Of a stretch of 53,098 nt of DNA, positions 25,237-34,544 are shown piece after piece. The number at the start of each line of letters is the position of its first letter. Position 1 is the first letter of the stretch. The stretch is from a virus. Location: positions 1 through 53,098 of IMG/VR virus record IMGVR_UViG_3300048925_000625, one strand, 5' to 3'. The translations under genes and the position numbers were made by a program. The notes under the pieces were generated by a model. The model worked only from the letters and a program-made list of their open reading frames with translations. It had not been told where the DNA came from and searched no databases.

Positions 25237-26984
25237 CAAGGCACCTCGAAGATTGGCGTCACGTTGTCGTTGATCGGGATCAGCTCGCCGGCGTCACTCA
25301 GGAAGCGCGCGGCCAGCTGCCGCAGCTGGTTCTCGCCGGCGTCGCGCCTCTCGACCAGGTGCTCGCCGGGATTCCGGACCCCCTCAATCTGCTCGCGCTT
25401 CACGCCCAGCACGTCCGACACGATTGGGTCGCTCCCCTCGTCGCTGATCAGGAAGAACGCCTGCACCGGCTCCTTCTGGCCATCCCGGTGAATGCGGCCG
25501 ATGCACTGCTCGTGCACGCCCGGCGACCAGTCCAGCTCGCCGAACACCACCGTGCTGCAGACGTGCTGCAACCCGTCGATGCCGGCGCCGGCGCGCAGGC
25601 TGATCAACATGAGCCGGCTCTGCCCGGACACGAATGCGTCCTTCGATGCTTGTTTCTGGGTCGGCGACTCGCTGCCGGTGTACATGACCGGGTTGTAGGC
25701 GGCCAGCTTCTCGTACCAGATCGCGTACACGTCGCGGTGCCACCCGAACAGCAGCACCTGCTGGCCGCTCTCCAGCAGCAGGCGGACGAACTCCGCGACA
25801 TAGGGTGCCTTGGCGATGCCAGTTGCCTGGCGGACGAGCCGGTCGAACTCGCCGGCCGCCTGCATGCGCTCGCCGCGGTACCGCTCGTTGGAGCGCAGAA
25901 TCGTGCGGGCCAACGCCACGGCGTCGCCACTGATCGCGTCCAGCACCTTGGCATCGGACTCGATCTCGTGCGCGATCTTGGAAAGCGCCGGCAGCTCTCG
26001 GCCGACCTCCTTGCGCGTCCGACGCAGCATGATGCCCTCCCGGCGCAGATACGCCCCGAACTGCTCGGCGTGCGCCAGCCTCGCCTTCCCGCCCGGCGCC
26101 GCGATGCACCACTCGCGCAGGAACTCCTCGTAGCTGCCCAGGCAGTCCGGGATGAGCGGATCCACCACGTGGTAGAACTCGGCGCCGTAGTTGTAGATCG
26201 GCGTCGCCGTCAGGCCCATGCGCAGCCGGGCGCGGCGCGCCAGGTACCGGCAGGCGTTATGAATCTCGGTGCCTGGGCTGCGCAACTGCTGGCATTCCTC
26301 GAACACGACGTACTGCACGAGCTCGCCCAGGGTCTCCGCCCAGCCTCGCAGCTTGTGGTAGCTGACCAAGATCACGTCCGGGAGCGTGTCCCACAGATCC
26401 GGGATGCGCTGCCGCGGCTGGCGCACCAGCGGGTACGGCCGGCCGCTGCGGATGTGGTGCACGCGCAGGTTGGGCACGAACTCGGCCAGCTTCTCGGGCC
26501 AGTGGTTCGGCAGCGCGGCTGGGTACACGACCACCGCCGGCAGGTTCTCCGGCACCGCCATTGGGCACATGCCCGTGACCGTCTTGCCCAGGCCCAGGTC
26601 GTCGGCCAGCAGGAGGCCGCCGCGGATCGTCACCTGCGCGCCAGCGTAGCGCTGGTACTCGCGCGGCGGCTTGGCCAGCTCGAACGCCGGCACCTGCATG
26701 CGACCAGCAGCGAGCTGCGCCAGGCTCGCCTCCATGTGGATGTGCGCTTCGGCCAGGTCCTCCAGCCTCGCCTGCACCGATTCCGCTGCCTTCATCGGGT
26801 ACCGCCCCAGGAACCAGCGCAGCTCGCGGCTGTTCTCCGGCGTCGCTTTCAGGCAGATGTGTGTCGCAGCCCCCTGCTTCACGCGCGGGAACACCCGCTT
26901 CAACCGCGCGCGCACCTGCGGCTCACAGGTGATCAGCCAGTCCCCGCCGCCCAGGCGTAGTTCGCCATAGGTGGCCGCCGTCAT
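25236..26984 (-). CDS. SNF2/SF2-family helicase
   Basis: 582 aa. Q-motif-like PPREYQRYAGAQ precedes motif I LLADDLGLGKT (about residue 125). Motif II reads FEECQQL instead of the usual DEAH/DEAQ. Motif III is MGLTATPIYN. The C-terminal RecA lobe has LLFGWHRDVYAIWYEKL, LISLRAGAGIDG and motif VI QCIGRIHRDGQ. Phage enzymes of this type support replication, recombination or transcription remodelling. It is tightly packed with the VRR-NUC gene upstream (4-bp overlap), an association common in phage replication modules. Confidence 0.9.
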   Translation of the reverse strand: MTAATYGELRLGGGDWLITCEPQVRARLKRVFPRVKQGAATHICLKATPENSRELRWFLGRYPMKAAESVQARLEDLAEAHIHMEASLAQLAAGRMQVPAFELAKPPREYQRYAGAQVTIRGGLLLADDLGLGKTVTGMCPMAVPENLPAVVVYPAALPNHWPEKLAEFVPNLRVHHIRSGRPYPLVRQPRQRIPDLWDTLPDVILVSYHKLRGWAETLGELVQYVVFEECQQLRSPGTEIHNACRYLARRARLRMGLTATPIYNYGAEFYHVVDPLIPDCLGSYEEFLREWCIAAPGGKARLAHAEQFGAYLRREGIMLRRTRKEVGRELPALSKIAHEIESDAKVLDAISGDAVALARTILRSNERYRGERMQAAGEFDRLVRQATGIAKAPYVAEFVRLLLESGQQVLLFGWHRDVYAIWYEKLAAYNPVMYTGSESPTQKQASKDAFVSGQSRLMLISLRAGAGIDGLQHVCSTVVFGELDWSPGVHEQCIGRIHRDGQKEPVQAFFLISDEGSDPIVSDVLGVKREQIEGVRNPGEHLVERRDAGENQLRQLAARFLSDAGELIPINDNVTPIFEVP

Positions 26985-27400
26985 AGGGCTTGCCTCGACA
27001 GGCGCACGAGCTGGAACGGTTTACCGTTCCAGGCCGGTCGTTCCCGCAGCGAGGTGTCCCCCCAACGCTCCGTGCTCGCCAGCAGCACGCCCGTCACGGA
27101 GGGCAGGTGGATGTAGCGGTCCGCCTGGTGCAGTGCCTCGCTGAGGGAGCCGCCGACCTTGACCTCGATCACGAGGCCGTCGAGCCAGAAGTCCACGCGG
27201 TTCCTCGCGTCCAGCCGGCGCTCGCGCTCGAACGCCAGCCCCGCCGATTCCAACACACCGGCCATAGCGTCGTGCAGCTGCACCTCGCTGCCGTAGCGGT
27301 ACCGATAGCCGCCAAGCAATCGCCCGAGCGACGCCAGGCGCATGTGCTCCGCCGAGGCCTGGCCGGTGCGCAGCGGCACCGGCTCCGATTGAATTTTCAT
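26981..27400 (-). CDS. VRR-NUC-like nuclease
   Basis: 139 aa from ATG 27400 (MKIQSEPVPLRTGQASAEHM). The nuclease core has an early Glu (YGSEVQLHDAMAGVLE) then RNRVDFWLDGLVIEVKVGGS, a PD-(D/E)xK motif with D and ExK, and HQADRYIHLPSVTGVLL. VRR-NUC-type enzymes act on branched DNA, and coupling with an SNF2 helicase suggests a processing pair. Confidence 0.8.
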   Translation of the reverse strand: MKIQSEPVPLRTGQASAEHMRLASLGRLLGGYRYRYGSEVQLHDAMAGVLESAGLAFERERRLDARNRVDFWLDGLVIEVKVGGSLSEALHQADRYIHLPSVTGVLLASTERWGDTSLRERPAWNGKPFQLVRLSRQAL

Positions 27401-27750
27401 TCCCCCTTCCTTTCCGCGGCCTTCGCGATGCGTTCGAACTTGCCGATTTGTTCTTGGTTCACCGCGATGGCCTGCTGCTTGCGCTGCAGCGCCTTCTCGC
27501 CGATCACCCTCTCCGCCTGGATGACCTCCAGCTGCGCACGCAGGCTGGCGACCTTCTCGCGGGCCCACACCGATTTCGGCTTCATGGGCGCCTTGGCCTT
27601 CGGTTTGGCGGCCGGCGCCGGCGCCGGCGCCACGTCGCTGGTGGGCCGCCCTCCACCGGCGATAGGATCCGCGCCCGCGGCGAGCCGGCGCGCAACCTCG
27701 GCTGCCAGTGCGGCGGTGTCGAAGGCCTGGAGCTGCTCGGCTGTGGTCAT
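27397..27750 (-). CDS. Hypothetical coiled-coil protein
   Basis: 117 aa. An N-terminal helix (AEQLQAFDTAALAAEVARRL) precedes a Pro/Ala/Lys-rich linker and a C-terminal coiled coil (EKVASLRAQLEVIQAERVIG). It overlaps both neighbours by 4 bp. It may be a small adaptor of the modification or replication genes; no known family recognised. Confidence 0.6.
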   Translation of the reverse strand: MTTAEQLQAFDTAALAAEVARRLAAGADPIAGGGRPTSDVAPAPAPAAKPKAKAPMKPKSVWAREKVASLRAQLEVIQAERVIGEKALQRKQQAIAVNQEQIGKFERIAKAAERKGE

Positions 27751-30353
27751 GCCGCTTGAGCTCCTTGGTCTGCGGTCTGGGCCGGCTCCAGCGTGTCGAA
27801 CAGGCCGGGCATCGACATTTCCCGTTCCGCGGCCTCCAGATAGCGGACGCCGTCCATGAAGTAGGTGGTGCTGAGCTCCGACGCGCGCCCCTGCCGCCCC
27901 AATTTCAACGCTCGGTAGGGAACGGTGAACAGGCCGCCGAACGGGTCGAAGACCAGCTCGCCGGGGTTGCTGAACCGCTCGATCAGGCGATCGACGATGT
28001 CGAACTGCAGCGGGCAGATGTGGTTCTCCAGGCCCCGCCTAGTCTGGTCGCCGTTGAGCGTCAGCATGCGGTTGACGTCGTGCCAGACGTCCTGGTGATG
28101 GCTGCCGGGTGCCAGCGACATGAAGCTGGACGGCAGCGCGCCGCGCGCTTCGAGCTCTTGGCCGATGCGCACGTGCGTGTGAAAGTCGTAGACCTCGCGC
28201 AGGCTGTATTCGGTGAAGAGCTTGGCGAGCTTGTCCGGGCCCAATTGCGCCAGTTCGTCGGCGGTGAGGTGGCGCTCGCCGCTGGACCGCCAGAAGGCGT
28301 GCGCGTCGACCTGCCAGCGCGCCCGCGTGTAGTCGGCCTTGTCCTTGCGCACGGGTGTGTCGGCATAGCCGCGGCTGCGGTCCGTCTGCGGCTTGTGGAA
28401 CAGCACGATGTACTCCGGAGAGCCGACGCCCATTTTCGTGCCGTCCTTGCACTGCTCGGACCAGCCCAGGCGATAGGTTTGGTTGTTCTCCCTCACCACG
28501 TCGGTCACGACGGTGATCATCCCCATGTAGTCGAAGCCGTGGTCGCGGAAATGAAAGATCGTCTCCGCATGGAACGGGCTTGCCGTCGGCACGCCGGCGC
28601 CGGTCACGTTGCCGAACTGGATGCGATCCTTGACGTGGATCGCGGCGATGCGCCCGGGCTTGAGGATCCGCAGCAGCTCCGGCGTCAGGAAGTCCATCTG
28701 CTGCCAGAAATGTTCGTTGTCGTCGGTGTGCCCCAGGTCGTTGTAGCTGGGGCTGTACTCGTAGTGGTTGGCGAACGGAATCGAGGTCACCACCAGGTCG
28801 ACGCTGTCCTCGGCCATGCCGCGCGCCTCCAGGACGCAATCGTTGTTCGCCACGAGCCAGCCCTGGCCCCTCGCCTCGATGCGCTCCACGCCGATCGAGC
28901 GCGTCAGTACCTGCGCCATCGCCGCATCGCTCAGACCGAACTCCCGGATGATCTCGCTCATCTTTTCCACCATCTCCTCGTGTCGGGTCCACTTCGCCTT
29001 CAGGCTGGCCAGCACCTCGCGTTCGCTTTCGGCGTAGACGATCCACACCTCGACCGGGTGGGCCTGCTGGAACCGCTGGATGCGGTGGATGGATTGAATG
29101 AAGTCGTTGAACTTGAAGCCGATGCCTGCATACACGGCCAGGTGGCAGTGCCGCTGGAAGTTGCAGCCGCTGCCGGCGATGACGGGTTTCGCGGAGAGGA
29201 TCGGGATCCGGCCTTCGCTGAAGTCGATCACCGCCTGCTCGCGCTCTTCGAGTTCCTGGTCGCCGTAGATGCTGACGGCAGCGGGTATGGCTTCCTGCAG
29301 CGCGTGCCGCTCCACCTCGAGGTCATGCCACAGCAGCCAGTGCTCCTCCGGCCGCTCCGCAACGATCCGCCGGACCGCGGCCACGCGGCTGGCCAAGGTG
29401 TCCCGCTTCTCGCGCGCCGCGTCGCGCACACCGATGGCCGCGTCGCGGAAGAGCTTTCCCTGCCCGTCCCGCTCCGCGCCGGCGCCCCCGTGGTCGACCG
29501 GCACCTCGACGTAGTGCACCCGGATCTCGGGCAGGTCGTAGCCCTCGTCGCTGTAGCCGAGGTCGGACGGCCGCTGCAGAAACAGGGCCCAGCTGGCGAC
29601 CCACAGCCAGAACTCGCGTTCCTTGTGCGGGTAGAGCTGCAGGTTGCCGGCCTTGGTGCTGTCGCGCTTGAACCACCGGGTGAGCGCCTGCCCCGTGTCC
29701 ATGACGCCGAGGAAGCCGGCGTAGTGGATCAGTTCCTTGTAGCGGTTCGGGCTCGGCGTGGCCGTGGCGACGAAGCGGTACCGGACGTTATCGAACAGGG
29801 TCAGGAACTGCTGGTAGGTCTTCGAGCCGAAACTGCGCAGCACCGACGCCTCGTCCAGGCTCGCCGCGGTGAACAGGTTCGGGTCCAGCTTCCCGTCGCG
29901 CACGCTCTCGTAGTTCGTGAGGTGCACGCCGTCGAACGTCGGGTCGATCTCGGCGCTGGTGCGGACGAAGCGCACCGCCTGGACGCGCCGTGGATCCTGC
30001 TCGAGCCATTCTCGGAGGTGGCGGCGCTGCTCATCGCTCACCATCGGGTGCTCCCCGGTCGCCAGCAACTGGGCGTCGTGCGCGAACTCATGCTTCACGC
30101 CCAGCGGCAGTACCAACCCTACGGCGCCGCCGGCATGCGCGCGCGCCAGGCGCAGGATCTCCAACTGCTGCACGCTCTTGCCGAGGCCGAAGCGCTCGAA
30201 CAAAGCGCGGCGGCCGCCGGCGCAGGCCCAACGCACCGCGTCGGGCTGGTGCCGGATCAGGATCGGGTTCACCTCGTCCGCGGCGACTTCGAAGCCCAGC
30301 GACGGCGCCACGCGCACCTTGCGCTCGAGGAACTGCAGGTAGGAGTCGCTCAC
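27747..30353 (-). CDS. Helicase-DNA methyltransferase fusion
   Basis: 868 aa from GTG 30353 (GTGA overlap). Residues 1-~460 are an SF2 helicase: motif I RFGLGKSVQQLE, motif II SLDEASVL, motif III VATATPSPNRY, and motif VI FIQSIHRIQRFQQ. Residues ~500-850 are an amino-methyltransferase with motif IV VTSIPFANHYEYSP preceding motif I LVFDPFGGLFTVPYRAL, i.e. beta-class order. Both motifs deviate (TSIPF for TSPPY; GGLFT for GSGT). It sits beside a cytosine methyltransferase and probably modifies phage DNA against restriction. Confidence 0.82.
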   Translation of the reverse strand: MSDSYLQFLERKVRVAPSLGFEVAADEVNPILIRHQPDAVRWACAGGRRALFERFGLGKSVQQLEILRLARAHAGGAVGLVLPLGVKHEFAHDAQLLATGEHPMVSDEQRRHLREWLEQDPRRVQAVRFVRTSAEIDPTFDGVHLTNYESVRDGKLDPNLFTAASLDEASVLRSFGSKTYQQFLTLFDNVRYRFVATATPSPNRYKELIHYAGFLGVMDTGQALTRWFKRDSTKAGNLQLYPHKEREFWLWVASWALFLQRPSDLGYSDEGYDLPEIRVHYVEVPVDHGGAGAERDGQGKLFRDAAIGVRDAAREKRDTLASRVAAVRRIVAERPEEHWLLWHDLEVERHALQEAIPAAVSIYGDQELEEREQAVIDFSEGRIPILSAKPVIAGSGCNFQRHCHLAVYAGIGFKFNDFIQSIHRIQRFQQAHPVEVWIVYAESEREVLASLKAKWTRHEEMVEKMSEIIREFGLSDAAMAQVLTRSIGVERIEARGQGWLVANNDCVLEARGMAEDSVDLVVTSIPFANHYEYSPSYNDLGHTDDNEHFWQQMDFLTPELLRILKPGRIAAIHVKDRIQFGNVTGAGVPTASPFHAETIFHFRDHGFDYMGMITVVTDVVRENNQTYRLGWSEQCKDGTKMGVGSPEYIVLFHKPQTDRSRGYADTPVRKDKADYTRARWQVDAHAFWRSSGERHLTADELAQLGPDKLAKLFTEYSLREVYDFHTHVRIGQELEARGALPSSFMSLAPGSHHQDVWHDVNRMLTLNGDQTRRGLENHICPLQFDIVDRLIERFSNPGELVFDPFGGLFTVPYRALKLGRQGRASELSTTYFMDGVRYLEAAEREMSMPGLFDTLEPAQTADQGAQAA

Positions 30354-32443
30354 GGCGCATCCTCCATCAGCACGTTGACCAGGGCCTCGCCCATCAAGCA
30401 GGGCACGGCGTTGCCGATCTGCTTGGTGATCTCCGTGCCGGTGCCGGCGAAGTCGTAGACCTCGTCCTCGTGGTCGAAGCTGGTCGCGCGCGCGAGCTCG
30501 CGCCAATGCAGCATCCGGTACCGGATGTCGATGCGGACACCCGCCGCCGGCACCGCCAGACCGAAGCGATTCGCCGTGGTGATAGCCGGCACCGGGCCGG
30601 CAACGTCGTGCGTGCGTGGCTGCTGGCCGCTGCGCTCGCCGTAGTGCGGCACCAGAAACGGCTCGGCCAGGCCAGTGTTTTGCTTGGTGACAATCGCGCC
30701 CAGCGGCTGCGCGGGCGTGCGGACGTACGCGCCGTTGCCGCCCGTCTGGTCCGTCTGGATCAGGACCGGCGTGGCCATCGACATCTCGTTGCTGCCGGTC
30801 AGCGCGGGCACCGGCGCGGAGGGGTCGACCAAGCGGCTCGCCGGGTTCCGGCCGTCACTGTCGCCATGGCCGGCGCGCATCAGAATCGGCGCGGCCAGGC
30901 CCAGCTCGCCGCGTGCCGCTCCGGTTACGGTAGGCAGCGGCTTCTTCAGGTCGTAGGTCCTCGTATCGCCGTGGTGCGTCACCGGCAGACCGAACGGCTG
31001 CGCCATGCCGAAACGCGCCCGGGTGGTGATCGCCGGCAGCGGCTCGCTGGCCGGCGCCGCGGTGAGTCCGCTGCCGCCGCCGTAGTACGGCGCGACCAGC
31101 GGCTCGGCCAGATAGCCGGCGCCGGCGGTGCACGCAGTAGGGAAAGGCTCCGACGTCGGCCGCGCGGTACGGCCGCCCTCGCTGTTGCAGCGGTTGACGA
31201 TGAGCGGCTCGATCAGCTGCGGCCGTGCGTTGCCGGGGTGCTTCGCCGCGCTGCCGCCGCCGGTCGTGATCGTCGGCACCGGCTGGCTGGTGGGCTTCGC
31301 AGCGTTGCTGGCGCCGACGCCCATCAGCAGGGGCTCCACGAAGTGTGGCCGCGCGCCGTTGCCGCCGCCCACGATGGTGGGCACTGGCTCGCCCAGGTCG
31401 CGCGCCGCGCCGCCGCTGGCGGTGGCCATCACCAGCCCAACGTGCCCTCCGCCGGCGGTCAGGGTAGGCAGTGGGCCGTCCACTGGACGCGCGGTGTTCT
31501 CCAGCGCGTGCGCACCGGTCCCGCGGAAGTGCACGAGCATGGGCGCCGCTTGCTCGGCGGGGACGTCCAGGATCGGCTCGCGGCCATCCAGGAGCGCACG
31601 CAGCGCGTCGACGTAGGGCTGCGGCCATCCGTAGCGCTCGGCGCCAGCCAGGATGCGCCGCAGCGTGTTCGGCGCCAATGGCTTCTTGCGGGTGAAGATG
31701 CTGCCGCCTTCCCGCTGCCAGTCGATGATGTCCGCGGCGGCGCGCCAGCGCTTCCGGCTACCGAGCAGGTCCGTGTTCGGTTCGGCGGCATAGGTGGGCT
31801 CGGGCCAGCGCAGCGGCTTGCCGTCGCTGCGGCCGATCAAGATGAAACGGCGGCGGGTCGTGGCGTCGCCATAGTCCGCCGCGCACAGCACGCGCCAGTC
31901 CAGACGGAAGCCGACAGAGCGCAACGCGGCGACCCAAGCGCGGAAGTACTCGCCCTTGCGGCTCGGGATCGGCCGGCCGGTGACCATGCTGCACGGGCCC
32001 CAGTCCATGAACTCGGGCACGTTCTCCACCAGGATGCGCTTCACCCGCAGCTCGGTGCACCAGCGCACGACGTGCCACGGGTCCATGCGCTGCTGGTCGT
32101 TGACCGGCTTGCCGCCGCGCGCGCGGCTGTGGAACGTGCATGCCGGCGCCGCCATCAGCAGGTCGAGGTACCCCTCGGGCACCAGTTGGATTGGGCGCGC
32201 ACTCTCCAGGTCGGCGCAGTGGATGCGATCCGCGTGCTCGGCGTGGTTGCGCTTGTTCGTCTCGATCGCCACCGGCCAGTGGTTGACGCCGACCAGCTTG
32301 AACGGCATGCGCAAGCCGCGGAATGCGCGGGTGGCGCCCGTGCTGAGCCCGCCCGCGCCGCAGAACAGGTCCGCGACCAGCTTGGGGCGCGCCCGGGTGG
32401 CGCGGTTTATGTGGATCTGTGGGGCGTGAGAACCGTCAGCCAT
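30350..32443 (-). CDS. DNA cytosine-5 methyltransferase with repeat-rich recognition region
   Basis: 697 aa from ATG 32443. N-terminal catalytic motifs: I VADLFCGAGGLSTG, IV APACTFHSR with the catalytic Cys, VI RILVENVPEF and VIII TTRRRFILIG. The C-terminus has motif IX/X (GTEITKQIGNAVPCLMG). Between them, residues ~335-630, about nine degenerate ~30-37-residue repeats share P-[VL]-P-[TA]-[IL]-[TV] cores (GPLPTLTAGGG, EPVPTIVGGG, QPVPTITTGGG, KPLPTVTGAA). It likely protects phage DNA and overlaps the fusion methylase. Confidence 0.88.
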   Translation of the reverse strand: MADGSHAPQIHINRATRARPKLVADLFCGAGGLSTGATRAFRGLRMPFKLVGVNHWPVAIETNKRNHAEHADRIHCADLESARPIQLVPEGYLDLLMAAPACTFHSRARGGKPVNDQQRMDPWHVVRWCTELRVKRILVENVPEFMDWGPCSMVTGRPIPSRKGEYFRAWVAALRSVGFRLDWRVLCAADYGDATTRRRFILIGRSDGKPLRWPEPTYAAEPNTDLLGSRKRWRAAADIIDWQREGGSIFTRKKPLAPNTLRRILAGAERYGWPQPYVDALRALLDGREPILDVPAEQAAPMLVHFRGTGAHALENTARPVDGPLPTLTAGGGHVGLVMATASGGAARDLGEPVPTIVGGGNGARPHFVEPLLMGVGASNAAKPTSQPVPTITTGGGSAAKHPGNARPQLIEPLIVNRCNSEGGRTARPTSEPFPTACTAGAGYLAEPLVAPYYGGGSGLTAAPASEPLPAITTRARFGMAQPFGLPVTHHGDTRTYDLKKPLPTVTGAARGELGLAAPILMRAGHGDSDGRNPASRLVDPSAPVPALTGSNEMSMATPVLIQTDQTGGNGAYVRTPAQPLGAIVTKQNTGLAEPFLVPHYGERSGQQPRTHDVAGPVPAITTANRFGLAVPAAGVRIDIRYRMLHWRELARATSFDHEDEVYDFAGTGTEITKQIGNAVPCLMGEALVNVLMEDAP

Positions 32444-32714
32444 TGGCGGTGGAGTCCTTGTGGTCCATGGTCTTGCCGGCGCCCTCGCGGAAAGCCGGCT
32501 CATCGAAATCGAATCCATCCCGCCCGAGCACGCAGGCGGGGAAGGCGCGCGGCGGGTCCAGGCCGCAAGCCGCCACGCGGCCGATGCCGGCGAACAGCGC
32601 GGTGCGGCGGGTGCAGTAGCAGCAGCCGCCCTCGGCGAGGACCGCGGCGCGCACGCGCTTCGTCTGGGCACGGGAGCAGCTACGTTCGGGGCGCGTCAGC
32701 GTGTCGGCCGTCAT
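32436..32714 (-). CDS. Small cysteine-rich protein
   Basis: 92 aa from ATG 32714 (MTADTLTRPERSCSRAQTK), overlapping the upstream antirepressor by 4 bp and the methyltransferase by 8 bp. The centre EGGCCYCTRRTALFAGIG and later AACGLDPP/PACVLGRD provide several Cys that could bind zinc. The function is unknown. Confidence 0.6.
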   Translation of the reverse strand: MTADTLTRPERSCSRAQTKRVRAAVLAEGGCCYCTRRTALFAGIGRVAACGLDPPRAFPACVLGRDGFDFDEPAFREGAGKTMDHKDSTANG

Positions 32715-33520
32715 CGGGAGGCCTCGCCGGCGGCGTACTGCTGCGCGCGCAGGTGGTCGGCAGTGCCCCACCCCAGCTTTTCGCGGCCGAGCAACTCGCC
32801 CAGGCGCGCCAGCCCCTTCGCGGTCACCCTCACCTGCTCGCAGACGTGCTCCACGTCGTCGCGGTCGCGGATCACGGCCGCCTTGTGGGTCAGCACCCCG
32901 CTCTGCAGGCGCGGCTGGTACGCCAGCCAGTTGCGGCCGCCCGCGCGCCGGTAGATCCAGCCGTTCTGCTCGAGCCAGGTGAACAGCTGGCGCGGCGGCA
33001 CCTGCAGCAGCTTCGCGGCCTCGGTGATGTTGAACGAGCCCGCGGCGCTGGCCAGCGCATCCAGCGCCTGGAGCTTGGGAGCCTGGTGGTGCACCTGGTC
33101 CTGCAGCGCCTGCACTTTCTCGGTGTAGCCCAGCAGCAGCTGGCGCAGCGCCGCCGGGTCGGCCAGCAGCTGCAGCGGATCCGGCGTCGGCTGCGGCGTC
33201 GGCGCGTGCCGCTGGGTGGCGAGGAAGGTGTTCAGCACCTGCAGGTGGAACTGCGGGCTGATCCAGGCCGCGTAGGCGATCACCAGCGGCTCGGCGACGT
33301 ACGTCCCGGGCGCGGCGCCGCCGTGCTGCGAGACCAAGGCCGGAATTCCGGCTTCGGTGCTGGCAGCGGCGGCCAGCGCCTGGGTCTGCTGGTTCTCGAC
33401 CCACCGGGACGGTCGGTGCCGCGGCAGGCCGCCGGCGGCGCGGTGCAGGTCGTTGAGCGAGTAGCGACCGTCCGGGTCGCGCGCGATCACGGTGCCGGCG
33501 ACGGTCATGGCGACGGTCAT
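32711..33520 (-). CDS. KilA-N/ANT-type phage antirepressor
   Basis: 269 aa from ATG 33520; a second in-frame ATG lies at 33508. The N-terminal KilA-N domain (GRYSLNDLHRAAGGLPRHRP, PGTYVAEPLVIAYAAWISPQ) is followed by a helical linker (LGYTEKVQALQDQV) and a C-terminal ANT domain (NITEAAKLLQVPPRQLFTWL, WIYRRAGGRNWLAY, VRVTAKGLARL). Such proteins relieve repression in temperate phages. This matters here because the CI-like repressor has no self-cleavage domain. Confidence 0.88.
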   Translation of the reverse strand: MTVAMTVAGTVIARDPDGRYSLNDLHRAAGGLPRHRPSRWVENQQTQALAAAASTEAGIPALVSQHGGAAPGTYVAEPLVIAYAAWISPQFHLQVLNTFLATQRHAPTPQPTPDPLQLLADPAALRQLLLGYTEKVQALQDQVHHQAPKLQALDALASAAGSFNITEAAKLLQVPPRQLFTWLEQNGWIYRRAGGRNWLAYQPRLQSGVLTHKAAVIRDRDDVEHVCEQVRVTAKGLARLGELLGREKLGWGTADHLRAQQYAAGEASR

Positions 33521-33528
33521 GGCGGCGC

Positions 33529-34023
33529 TCAAGAGAACACCTCGACCTTCCAGCCGCTGCCGTCGCGCTGCACCGCGACGAACCGGAACGGGTACATGGC
33601 CGCGGCGACCTTGATCTTGACCCGGGCGTCTTCCTCCCAGTGGCCCTTGGCTTCGTGCGCCTCGAGCTCGCCGGCCGCCGTCATCAGGAAGAAGTCGACG
33701 GTGAGGAAGGTGGCCTTGGCCAGGCGCAGCTTCACCGACTCGAACACCCACCAGAGGATTTCGCCGGCGGCGCGGCGCTGCTCGAGCACCTCGGCGTAGG
33801 CGGCCTCGGTCTTGTTCATCTCGTCGGCGACGTGGCGCGGCCGGCCGCGGGCCACCAGACCAGCGGCAGCGGTACCGGCCGCCGCGCGCGCCGCCGGCGC
33901 GGCGGGCGCATACGGACGGGAGGCGGCTCCAGGGCCGGCCGTTGCCGCGGCGACCAGCTTGCGCATGCCAGCGGGCATCTCCGACGCATCGCGGTAGCGC
34001 AGCACGCGCTTTCCCTTGCTCAT
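33529..34023 (-). CDS. DUF1064-family nuclease
   Basis: 164 aa from ATG 34023. After a ~60-residue Ala-rich N-terminus, the conserved core is NKTEAAYAEVLEQRRAAGEI, LTVDFFLM (Asp) and LEAHEAKGHWEEDARVKIKV (Glu-x-Lys), the PD-(D/E)xK pattern of DUF1064 proteins. These replace RusA/Holliday-junction nucleases in many phage replication modules. Confidence 0.82.
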   Translation of the reverse strand: MSKGKRVLRYRDASEMPAGMRKLVAAATAGPGAASRPYAPAAPAARAAAGTAAAGLVARGRPRHVADEMNKTEAAYAEVLEQRRAAGEILWWVFESVKLRLAKATFLTVDFFLMTAAGELEAHEAKGHWEEDARVKIKVAAAMYPFRFVAVQRDGSGWKVEVFS

Positions 34024-34544
34024 GACTGGCCCTCGGCGGGCAGGCCCAGGACGCGCGCGGCGCGGCCGCGGAAGGCCTCCCACTCGCCGTTGATACGGCC
34101 CTGCATCTCCTCGAACTCGATCTGCAGCAGCGCCAGGCGCTGTGCCTGGGTCAAACCGCCGAGCAGCGGCGGCGCGCTGGCAGCCGGCAGCGGCGCGGCG
34201 GCGAAGAGTCCCGGCGCCGACCGCGGGGCCGTGCCGCCGCTCGGTGCCGCTGGCGCATCCACGACATCATCGCCGGCGGCGCACCAGACCGGCTCCATGC
34301 GGCCATGCCGCGGATTGCTGCGGTTCTCGCAGCGCCGGACCTGGCCCTGGCCGTCCAGGTGCCGCAGGATCCCGGCCACGCTGGCGACGCTGAGGCTGGT
34401 GAAGCACTCGGCCGGGTGATGGCGCTGCATGGACGTCACGCCCATCTGCTCGAGCAGGTCCGCCGCCGTGCACTCGCCTGCGCGCTGCAGGCAGTACCGC
34501 GCGAGCTGCACGTGATACCGGCGGAGGTCGTCGGCGGCGATCAT
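34020..34544 (-). CDS. Hypothetical winged-helix-like protein
   Basis: 174 aa. Residues ~1-85 resemble a winged helix (YCLQRAGECTAADLLEQMGV, SVAGILRHLDGQGQVRRCEN). A Pro/Ala linker follows, then a C-terminal helix (LGGLTQAQRLALLQIEFEEM). It overlaps both neighbours by 4 bp in the replication operon. A DNA-binding role is plausible but not shown. Confidence 0.6.
   Translation of the reverse strand: MIAADDLRRYHVQLARYCLQRAGECTAADLLEQMGVTSMQRHHPAECFTSLSVASVAGILRHLDGQGQVRRCENRSNPRHGRMEPVWCAAGDDVVDAPAAPSGGTAPRSAPGLFAAAPLPAASAPPLLGGLTQAQRLALLQIEFEEMQGRINGEWEAFRGRAARVLGLPAEGQS

Noticed and set aside
27708-33799. Plus-strand frames of 916 and 1269 aa across the methyltransferase genes
   Set aside because: They are complementary shadows caused by high GC; clear enzyme motifs lie on the minus strand.
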